Shown here: in pieces, positions 47,816 to 53,197 of the stretch
Layout: the number at the start of each line of letters is the position of its first letter
Position numbering within the stretch: position 1 is the first letter of the stretch
Notes under the pieces: generated by a model
The model's input: the letters and a program-made list of their open reading frames with translations, nothing else
Told to the model about the DNA's origin: nothing
The model's database searches: none
Program-made: the position numbers and the translations under genes
Assembly (NCBI GenBank): GCA_964499935.1
Contig: CAZCMS010000004.1
Location: 1 to 53,197, forward strand
Source of the DNA: CALBGR01 sp964499935
Lineage (GTDB): Bacteria > Patescibacteriota > Saccharimonadia > Saccharimonadales > UBA4665
Direction: 5' to 3'
Length of the DNA: 53,197 nt

Positions 47816-48282
47816 ACGCGCCGGAAATTCTGGTGGGTGCTGGCTGGGTTGCGGGCGGCAGTGGTTGCGGTTGCTACGACGCCGCGATTGATCTGCGCTT
47901 CGTCACGGGCACCTACACGGTGTTCGAATCCGAAGAGCAATACAAAGCGCGCGGCTACAACAACGGAACCGCTATGCGCAACGTCGATTTCGATTGGTAT
48001 CCGAAACGTTCGGGTGACCACCGTGACGAAGCGCACGCACGCATTCGCATGCGCGTTTTTGGCGAAGCCCAAGACATGTTGCGCGCCGAGTACAAACGCT
48101 ACTACGAAAAGAAGGAGATTAGCGCCGCCGAATTTCGCGCGCTGATCGACGCTTTCGTACTCAAATACATCAAGCCCGAGCACATCTTGCAGATGCTGGC
48201 CGCAGAGTACGACTACGGCCACGAAGACGGCAAAGAAGAAGCACAACGCAAAATGCGTGCGGCGCTGGGAATTCACCGATGA
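47812..48282 (+). CDS. hypothetical protein (GTG start)
   Basis: 156 residues. I place the start at GTG 47812 (GTGA overlap with the previous stop), with AAGGG 6 nt before it; the frame is open upstream to 47749 but inside the previous gene. Gly/Cys-rich beginning (GAGWVAGGSGCGCYDAAIDL), then helical charged parts (RAEYKRYYEKKEISAAEFRA). Overlaps the next gene as ATGA. Unrecognised. Confidence 0.6.
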   Translation: MNAPEILVGAGWVAGGSGCGCYDAAIDLRFVTGTYTVFESEEQYKARGYNNGTAMRNVDFDWYPKRSGDHRDEAHARIRMRVFGEAQDMLRAEYKRYYEKKEISAAEFRALIDAFVLKYIKPEHILQMLAAEYDYGHEDGKEEAQRKMRAALGIHR

Positions 48283-48827
48283 AACGCAAACCCTTTCCGA
48301 AGAAATTTCGCCCCAACGTTGACCGTGGGCAAGTGTGGCGCGCGCATAACGGGCGCTACATCTGGATCACCGGCGCGGTGTACGACGAAAAGAAGCACAA
48401 GTTTCGCACCGATGCGTTCTATGGAATCGACATGGAACGCGGCACGCAATACGTCATCGGGCTGGACGGCTTACCCTTCACGGAGCCGGGCGAAGGTGGC
48501 ATGGAGTGCTGGTCCATCACGGACGAAGGCAAGTGCATACAAGAATACGTGGTGCGTCTGACGACGTTCTTGGGCGCTATGGAACCGCCGCGCTTTGTCG
48601 GCAACGAAGATGCGCAGCAGATGGCTATCCACCGCCAGAACTTGCGCCACGAGGACGCCATCCAGAATCTGGCTAACTGGCACGGCCACCCCGATGCGCA
48701 AGAACGCCGCGCCGGGTCGGTTGCCGAATTCAACAATCACTATCATGCTGCGCTTATTGCTGAGCACAATGAGCGTGAAGATAAGCGCATCGAAAACGTG
48801 CGCCAAGGAATCCACGATGGAAAATAA
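48279..48827 (+). CDS. hypothetical protein
   Basis: 182 residues. The N-terminal half looks like a small beta-barrel: FRPNVDRGQVWRAHNGRYIW then ITGAVYDEKKHKFRTDAFYG, a start seen in small SH3-like domains. The C-terminal half is helical and His/Asn/Glu-rich (HPDAQERRAGSVAEFNNHYH). Translation coupled to both neighbours. Function unknown. Confidence 0.65.
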   Translation: MKRKPFPKKFRPNVDRGQVWRAHNGRYIWITGAVYDEKKHKFRTDAFYGIDMERGTQYVIGLDGLPFTEPGEGGMECWSITDEGKCIQEYVVRLTTFLGAMEPPRFVGNEDAQQMAIHRQNLRHEDAIQNLANWHGHPDAQERRAGSVAEFNNHYHAALIAEHNEREDKRIENVRQGIHDGK

Positions 48828-49110
48828 CGCCGAAATGGTCGAAGTGCTGCGCGAATCCGGCATGCCCTACACGCCCGATGCCGGTGGCCTGCGTCTGCTG
48901 ATTCAGGACTTCAAGACGCTGCACGAACGCTACGTCAATCAGGTCATCGCCAACGTGCACATTGAAGTCAACAACCGTCGCGACAGCCTGCATGCGTGGC
49001 TTAACGAACAGGCAGACAAGCACGCCGCCGCCATCTGGGCCAACGACCCCGCCGTGAAAGCACACATCGCCCAGCTTCGCGCCTGGGCTGAAGTTGTCAA
49101 GGGCCAGTAA
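48817..49110 (+). CDS. hypothetical helical protein
   Basis: 97 residues starting MENNAEMVEVLRESGMPYTP, all helical (DSLHAWLNEQADKHAAAIWA). AAGGAATCC precedes the ATG at 48817, within the previous gene's last codons. Unrecognised. Confidence 0.6.
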   Translation: MENNAEMVEVLRESGMPYTPDAGGLRLLIQDFKTLHERYVNQVIANVHIEVNNRRDSLHAWLNEQADKHAAAIWANDPAVKAHIAQLRAWAEVVKGQ

Positions 49111-49163
49111 GAGCCTTTGTTTACCCTCATACAAAATTCTCTAGTGCATAAGGAAGTTTTACC

Positions 49164-49523
49164 ATGCGAAGCGCCCAAAATTCTCTGTTCTCGTTGCCCC
49201 TCAGTAGCGTATCGTCTTGGCAATTGTGCCAAGTTCTGATCAAACGTCTGACCCGGGTGCGCGAACTCCGCATGGCACGCACGCCCGATCCCGATCTGAT
49301 CCTGAGCGACGCAACCATTCCGGAACTGCTCGTCGCTTTGCACGTTCGCCTGTCCGACAATCATGGTCGCGACAAGGAACGCGAAGGCGATTCGCTGTCG
49401 CCGGAAAATCGCGAATTTCTGCGTGAAATCGAATCTGTCGCCGCTGGCGCTGTCGAAGAAACTTCGATGAGCGTTCTGGGGCAGATTCGCACCACGATCA
49501 ATCGTCGTTTGCAGGGGAAGTAA
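49164..49523 (+). CDS. hypothetical protein
   Basis: 119 residues: a Ser/Leu-rich start (MRSAQNSLFSLPLSSVSSWQ), then helices (LCQVLIKRLTRVRELRMART, SPENREFLREIESVAAGAVE). ATAAGGAAG precedes the ATG. The 53-bp leader resembles that of 45607 (GCATAAGGAA). The stop shares a base with the next start (TAATG). Confidence 0.6.
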   Translation: MRSAQNSLFSLPLSSVSSWQLCQVLIKRLTRVRELRMARTPDPDLILSDATIPELLVALHVRLSDNHGRDKEREGDSLSPENREFLREIESVAAGAVEETSMSVLGQIRTTINRRLQGK

Positions 49524-50125
49524 TGCCTACCCAAAAGATCGACGCCGCCGACAAGCTGCGGCAATTGCTTAAAGAATCCGGCGCGATGACGCCGCAGATT
49601 TCCAGCTTGATTTCCAAGCTGAAGATGGACCGCGATCATGCGCAGTTGGTGTGCGCTGAAGCCTACTGTGTGATGGGTGATCTGGCTCACACCTTGCGCC
49701 TGTGGAACGGCAGCAAGATGGAAAAGATCATGGACAACCTTGCTGCGCATCGGCTCGTGCACAAGGACGTTTTGCCCTTCACCACGCGCGAAGTGTACAA
49801 GTTCGAAACCGGTGTTATCAAAACGGCGGAAAAGCTGTACAAGTTCGCGGACGGACAGAACGGCACGCCTACGCCTAACGAACTGCGTGAGTGGGCCGAA
49901 GCGCTGGAAGGCAGCAACACGCATCTGCTGGAAGACATTTACAGCCACTGCCAGGGCCATATCGACCCGCTGGTGCAAGTGGGGTTGCTTCCGGCGTCGG
50001 TTGGCGAAGCTATCACGGATTTGGTCGAAACGTTCCGCGAGCACCACGGCCTGCCCACCGATATCAACCCTGAAGGTTCCGGAAACGGAAAGGATGCGCC
50101 CGATGAAGATGAAGAAGCTGCGTAA
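49523..50125 (+). CDS. hypothetical helical protein
   Basis: 200 residues, helical (AADKLRQLLKESGAMTPQIS; EVYKFETGVIKTAEKLYKFA), with an acidic tail (GNGKDAPDEDEEAA). Coupled by TAATG to the previous gene and overlapping the next by 23 bp. No known motif. Confidence 0.65.
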   Translation: MPTQKIDAADKLRQLLKESGAMTPQISSLISKLKMDRDHAQLVCAEAYCVMGDLAHTLRLWNGSKMEKIMDNLAAHRLVHKDVLPFTTREVYKFETGVIKTAEKLYKFADGQNGTPTPNELREWAEALEGSNTHLLEDIYSHCQGHIDPLVQVGLLPASVGEAITDLVETFREHHGLPTDINPEGSGNGKDAPDEDEEAA

Positions 50126-50471
50126 GCGTGTTCCTGCGTCGATCCGCGAACTGCTGTTCTACACGGAAGACGTGCGCAAGAACGAAAAACGCACGCGCAA
50201 ACTGATCGATAAGGACTATCCCACTTACATCGCGGCTGTGCCTACTGGGCCTATGGGATACCCGCAACTTCGCGTTGTGGACACTACGCCGCAATGGGTG
50301 CAAGAACGTCGAAACCAGACGGCAGCAGACGCAGCACGCGAAGAGTGGGTGCTGAGCCTGTCCGAGCGGGATTCCGCCACGGTACAGGCCGCGCTTGATG
50401 CCGAACCCGCCGCGCCCACTGAAGCATTTGTGCGTGCTGCACAGCAGTACAAGGATATGAAAAATGGATGA
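50103..50471 (+). CDS. hypothetical basic protein
   Basis: 122 residues. Very basic start (MKMKKLRKRVPASIREL), then TEDVRKNEKRTRKLIDKDYP and a helical end. AAGG lies 9 nt before ATG 50103; ATG 50109 or 50094 are alternatives. The N-terminal basic part is coded in the same DNA as the acidic tail of the preceding protein. Unrecognised. Confidence 0.6.
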   Translation: MKMKKLRKRVPASIRELLFYTEDVRKNEKRTRKLIDKDYPTYIAAVPTGPMGYPQLRVVDTTPQWVQERRNQTAADAAREEWVLSLSERDSATVQAALDAEPAAPTEAFVRAAQQYKDMKNG

Positions 50472-50892
50472 AAGCCTGCCCACCCCGCAAAGCGTGCGTG
50501 CGTTTTTGCGTGAACACAAGTCTACGCTCTTGACGCTTATCGAAACGTTGGGCGACGCGCTCATGGTCGAACAGGTGTGGCCTGCACTGCGTGCGCCTAA
50601 AGATATGAATTCACTCCCGCTCAGCCCTACTATCACCCTAACTGTGCGGTATGCAGCCCTGCGCGCATTCGCAGCCGCAGACCCGCAGAAAGGAACCGAG
50701 GACATTCGCGGATGGCACGGAGTTGAAGACGTGATGGTTTCCCGTCTGCACGCGGCTGGCTTCACAGTTCAGTGCAGCGAAACTCGGGTTCATCGTGCTA
50801 ACCCGAAGAAGTCTCTTCCTGTAGGATCGTACAAACCCGTCGAGGGCGACACCGTTGTCACCAGAATCGGAATCAAGGTGGACCTGCTATGA
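50464..50892 (+). CDS. hypothetical protein
   Basis: 142 residues: MDESLPTPQSVRAFLREHKS, TVRYAALRAFAAADPQKGTE, beta-rich end (VVTRIGIKVDLL). Overlaps both neighbours by a few bases, so it is in a translationally coupled run. Unrecognised. Confidence 0.65.
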   Translation: MDESLPTPQSVRAFLREHKSTLLTLIETLGDALMVEQVWPALRAPKDMNSLPLSPTITLTVRYAALRAFAAADPQKGTEDIRGWHGVEDVMVSRLHAAGFTVQCSETRVHRANPKKSLPVGSYKPVEGDTVVTRIGIKVDLL

Positions 50893-51131
50893 ATGAACAA
50901 GGTGAAGTGAAGGTGGGCAATTTCGCGAAAGAAGTGGAATTGACCGCCCAGGAAATCAAGGAATGTGCGCGCAATCCCGATGTTCTGCGCGCGCTCGCGA
51001 ACTACCATTCGGTGCGCGAAACCGAAGCCGCTTCGATTGACCCTGAAGAATTCGAACTGGCGATCAACAACCACCGGCATCGCTACACGGAACTGCGCCA
51101 AATCGCGGACAACATCGAAAGCGATTGGTGA
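50889..51131 (+). CDS. small acidic hypothetical protein
   Basis: 80 residues, acidic and helical (FAKEVELTAQEIKECARNPD, SIDPEEFELAINNHRHRYTE). ATGA overlap with the previous gene; last before a terminator at 51140. Unrecognised. Confidence 0.65.
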   Translation: MNEQGEVKVGNFAKEVELTAQEIKECARNPDVLRALANYHSVRETEAASIDPEEFELAINNHRHRYTELRQIADNIESDW

Positions 51132-51139
51132 TCAACCCT

Positions 51140-51161
51140 GCCGGACTTGTTCCGGCCTTTT
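51140..51161 (+). terminator. rho-independent terminator
   Basis: GCCGGA-CTTGT-TCCGGC followed by CTTTTAAC, just after the stop at 51131. Confidence 0.75.
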
Positions 51162-51180
51162 AACGTAAGGTAGAAATATC

Positions 51181-51696
51181 ATGGCAAAAGATCAGCACGG
51201 TGAACTGATTTCGCTCCGGTCTTCCCTGATCGGTGAAGAAAAGTCGGTGCCGTCCGGCGCGGGTGTCGCGCAGTTGGCGTCTCCCAATCTCCCGACTGGA
51301 ACGTACCGCTACCAGCGCGACGACACGTCACACGGCGAAATGCTCATGCGCCAGCGCCGCGATGCCCTGGCGAACTACGAAGAGTCGCAAGCGTCCACGT
51401 GGTATCCCGCCGAAGATCAGCACTTCATGATGGGTTTCCGCAACGGTGACGGCTCGTGGCGCGAAGAACTGTTTCGCTGCGAATCGCTGGAACCGCATTG
51501 CGTTCTGGGTCGTTTCATGACCGGTTACGGTGCTGGCGACACGCGCGTGTTTGCGCGCGACGAAGTGGTGTTCTTCCCGGTCAGCGAACAGACCACGCGC
51601 ATCATGCTGGAATCGCAGGCGCGAAAAGACGCTGAACGCGCGGTGCGACGGGCGCAGACCGAGACCTATCAAGACGCGGTGAGCGGCAAATACTAA
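51181..51696 (+). CDS. hypothetical protein
   Basis: 171 residues: MAKDQHGELISLRSSLIGEE, then a probably beta-rich middle (HFMMGFRNGDGSWREELFRC, FARDEVVFFPVSEQTTR) and a charged helix at the end (ARKDAERAVRRAQTETYQDA). It stands alone between two terminators. GTAAGGTAGAAATATC precedes the ATG. Unrecognised. Confidence 0.7.
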   Translation: MAKDQHGELISLRSSLIGEEKSVPSGAGVAQLASPNLPTGTYRYQRDDTSHGEMLMRQRRDALANYEESQASTWYPAEDQHFMMGFRNGDGSWREELFRCESLEPHCVLGRFMTGYGAGDTRVFARDEVVFFPVSEQTTRIMLESQARKDAERAVRRAQTETYQDAVSGKY

Positions 51697-51703
51697 TCGA
51701 TCC

Positions 51704-51727
51704 GGGCCGCTCTAGAGCGGCCCTTTT
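51704..51727 (+). terminator. rho-independent terminator (perfect palindrome)
   Basis: A 20-nt perfect palindrome, GGGCCGCTCT with AGAGCGGCCC (51704-51723), followed by TTTTC. Confidence 0.8.
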
Positions 51728-51739
51728 CATGAGGGCAAC

Positions 51740-52306
51740 ATGTTTAATTTTGCGAACGAACCGCGCGCGAAGCGGCTTGATATGCTGGTTGAATCGTTCT
51801 GGTGTATCTACGGTCTCAACAATGAGCACGTGAATTTGAATCTGTCGCAAAGCTGCATTGAATGGCATTTTGCGCAAGACAAAACCGTTGGGCCGCTGTG
51901 GGGATTTCGTGGTGATGGCAACAGCGGGTTTCGGGGCAATGAAAACTTCTTAAACATCATGTCGCACGAACTGATCGCGCCCGAAGCGGTGGCGGATTTT
52001 CTGTTTGATTCGTCGCGTTTCAACGAATCGGAGTCTTACGGCCTGTACGGTAGTTCCTCGCATTGGACGCTCGCGCTGTGCCGTATCGCCTTTCTCTACC
52101 ACATGGATTCGCAATCGGAAGACGAATCGCGCTTCTTTGAAGGTCTGATGCGAACGCCTGGAATCGGGGCGAACAACGCGCTGATTGCACGTGCGAATGT
52201 GCACGGCGCTGCCATCATCCAATTCGCAAACGAGATGTACCAGAACACGAAAGCATCCCGGAATCGCATGAAGTTCGATCACACCACGGCTGCTCTGGCT
52301 TTTTGA
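51740..52306 (+). CDS. hypothetical protein
   Basis: 188 residues, aromatic- and Asn/Ser-rich: MLVESFWCIYGLNNEHVNLN, FRGDGNSGFRGNENFLNIMS, ESESYGLYGSSSHWTLALCR. GAGGGCAAC lies before the ATG at 51740. Unrecognised. Last gene before the repeat-rich non-coding stretch; no clear terminator follows. Confidence 0.65.
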   Translation: MFNFANEPRAKRLDMLVESFWCIYGLNNEHVNLNLSQSCIEWHFAQDKTVGPLWGFRGDGNSGFRGNENFLNIMSHELIAPEAVADFLFDSSRFNESESYGLYGSSSHWTLALCRIAFLYHMDSQSEDESRFFEGLMRTPGIGANNALIARANVHGAAIIQFANEMYQNTKASRNRMKFDHTTAALAF

Positions 52307-52329
52307 CCCCGGGATACACAAATCCCAAC

Positions 52330-52387
52330 CCAGCAGTACCAGTTGATAGCCAGCAGTACCAGTGGATGAACAGTTGATAGCCAGCAG
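52330..52387. repeat. short direct repeats, CAGCAGTACCAGT type
   Basis: CCAGCAGTACCAGTTGATAG (52330-52349) recurs as CCAGCAGTACCAGTGGATG (52350-52368), and the 17-mer CAGTTGATAGCCAGCAG occurs at 52340-52356 and 52371-52387. The copies overlap and form an iteron-like cluster. Confidence 0.8.
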
Positions 52388-52522
52388 CACAGTGCAGCCA
52401 TACAGTGCCAATGCATCCATGTGCATCCACAGCGCCCAGGTTCCCCCTATTAATGCGATCAGAACCCTAAGCCACAACTAGGACAGAAAAGCGCACTTTT
52501 TACAACGTACAGCCCTACCCCT

Positions 52523-52602
52523 GTGTATTTCCCCCAGGTAATGCCAGTGGGAGCGTATAGGGATAGGGCTGTGCATTTCCCCCAGACAATGCCAGTGGGG
52601 GC
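52523..52602. repeat. 32-bp direct repeat pair with internal hairpins
   Basis: Copies at 52523-52554 and 52571-52602 agree at 28 of 32 positions, 48 bp apart. Each contains TTTCCCCCAG and AATGCCAGTGGG. In the second copy CCCCCA and TGGGGG can pair, with GTGC and GCAC flanking; the first copy has the same stem with one mismatch. Confidence 0.8.
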
Positions 52603-52626
52603 ACACAGGGCTACCCCTGTACATTC

Positions 52627-52634
52627 TTGTTAAT
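52627..52634 (+). promoter_or_regulatory. phage-type promoter octamer TTGTTAAT on the plus strand
   Basis: TTGTTAATCAGGG ends 32 nt before the ATG at 52667, the same spacing as at minus-strand copies. It is the only plus-strand copy placed before a gene in this window. Confidence 0.5.
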
Positions 52635-52666
52635 CAGGGTAGAAACACACAACGTAAGGGAAATGC

Positions 52667-53197
52667 ATGAAATCGACTATCAAGTACAGGATGATGCTGG
52701 ATAGCTCAAGATCGGGGATGGGCCTAGGGTACGAAGAAGCGCCAGAGGGGATGAAAGTAGAGATTCATGGTACGGAGATTAAGCGTATCAAGAAGATCAT
52801 GCAGGCAGCGGATGCGCTAGAAGCTGGCACAGACACCATGATCTATGTGCCGCCGCCTGAAGGTGGTGCATCTGGCATGAATCTGGTGCTGCGCAAGGAC
52901 AAGGATAGGCCGAAATACTATCTGAACCTAGATGGCAATCCCACCACGTTTTTCAACGAAAACAACGACTACGGATCGCCTGACACGTCGCAGCTTGTGC
53001 GTGCGTTTCGGTACGTCATTCGCATCGTGCAGGACAGCACGGGGATCAAGTTCCCACGGCGCATTCGTGAATCCGTGCGTGATGGTGATATCGCGCTCAA
53101 TTCACTGGAATTCGCCATCTACACGTACCCTGTGCGCGATCCCCTTGGGCTGATCAGGGCCTGGAAATGGGTCTATACGATGCCATCCATGAGCGAT
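52667..53197 (+). CDS. hypothetical protein (3' end outside window)
   Basis: The frame is open from ATG 52667 to the window end, 177 codons. GTAAGGGAAATGC precedes the start. It begins MKSTIKYRMMLDSSRSGMGL and continues KVEIHGTEIKRIKKIMQAAD, MNLVLRKDKDRPKYYLNLDG, PDTSQLVRAFRYVIRIVQDS and NSLEFAIYTYPV; I do not recognise the family. Codons such as AGG, AGA, CTA and GGG, rare in most other genes here, are used in its first third, so it may have a different history. It is preceded by a phage-type octamer rather than a sigma70 promoter, unlike the early block beside it. Confidence 0.65.
   Translation, partial: MKSTIKYRMMLDSSRSGMGLGYEEAPEGMKVEIHGTEIKRIKKIMQAADALEAGTDTMIYVPPPEGGASGMNLVLRKDKDRPKYYLNLDGNPTTFFNENNDYGSPDTSQLVRAFRYVIRIVQDSTGIKFPRRIRESVRDGDIALNSLEFAIYTYPVRDPLGLIRAWKWVYTMPSMSD

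Larger units (their letters stand above)
52307..52666. other. repeat-rich non-coding region
   Basis: 360 bp without a convincing gene. It holds three repeat families (listed separately), a 12-bp stem-forming inverted repeat (52511-52522 with 52559-52570, one mismatch) and, at its right end, a plus-strand octamer and ribosome site for the gene at 52667. It may be a replication origin, a packaging or recombination site, or a structured 5' leader; the sequence does not decide. Confidence 0.6.

Noticed and set aside
51950..52477. 175-codon minus-strand open frame reaching into the repeat region
   Set aside because: It mostly overlaps the plus-strand gene 51740-52306 and its remainder is translated from the repeats. 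TTAATAGGGG nearby (52444-52453) lacks the first half of the octamer.
1..53197. tRNA genes, CRISPR arrays, insertion sequences or an integrase
   Set aside because: I looked for cloverleaf-like segments with CCA ends, regularly spaced repeats and transposase or integrase motifs and saw none. The short repeats at 52330-52387 overlap and have no unique spacers.

Overview
The window looks like part of the genome of a lytic, contractile-tailed (myovirus-type) bacteriophage. It carries a phage replisome and a T4-like baseplate, tail-fibre and tape-measure block. It has no integrase, no rRNA, no tRNA that I can see, and no metabolic operons. Genes are tightly packed, with many ATGA/TAATG overlaps, and G+C is fairly high. 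Consensus sigma70 promoters in the early region suggest a proteobacterial host; I cannot name the host or the phage genus from sequence alone. Terminase, portal, capsid, sheath, a gp47-like nuclease and a RecA/UvsX recombinase are not here and presumably lie outside.

Layout. (1) 1-9.9 kb, minus strand: ssDNA-binding protein (cut by the window edge), dimeric dUTPase, a sigma-like transcription factor, a SWIM-type zinc protein, an HTH-HAD fusion, thymidylate synthase, small unknown genes, a zinc metallopeptidase, a PQ-rich protein and primase. (2) 10-19.6 kb, minus: family A DNA polymerase, DnaB-type helicase, UvsW-like SF2 helicase, unknown proteins and a bacterial-type sliding clamp. (3) 19.7-28.3 kb, minus: a putative virion protein, a gp46/SbcC-type ATPase, a P-loop/fibre-like chimera, an Acb2-like candidate anti-CBASS sponge, an MmcB-like nuclease, a MazG-like protein, a PhoH-like ATPase and a clamp loader ATPase. 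(4) 28.35-44.9 kb, minus: tail fibres and chaperone, baseplate wedge and hub (gp6-, gp25-, gp5-, gp27-like), a LysM-like protein, a tail lysin, tape measure, two gp26-like paralogues and a tube-initiator-like protein. (5) 45.1-52.3 kb, plus strand: about eighteen small genes with no recognisable function, led by two near-identical sigma70 promoters; this is the likely early, host-takeover region. (6) 52.3-52.67 kb: a repeat-rich non-coding stretch, then an unknown plus-strand gene cut by the window edge.

How it works together. Early genes in region 5 are probably read by host RNA polymerase. An octamer, (C/T)TGTTAAT, lies 22-36 nt (once 70 nt) upstream of the starts of ten minus-strand genes or operons, including those for SSB, the sigma-like protein, clamp, clamp loader and gp46, and upstream of the plus-strand gene at 52667. 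I infer that it is a phage-specific promoter element, possibly read by the sigma-like protein encoded at 1738-2706. Rho-independent terminators often sit directly before or around these octamers, dividing the minus strand into transcription units. The dUTPase, thymidylate synthase and MazG-like proteins feed the dTTP pool for a replisome that mixes T4-like parts with bacterial-like parts (beta-type clamp, DnaB-type helicase, DnaG-type primase, Pol I-family polymerase).
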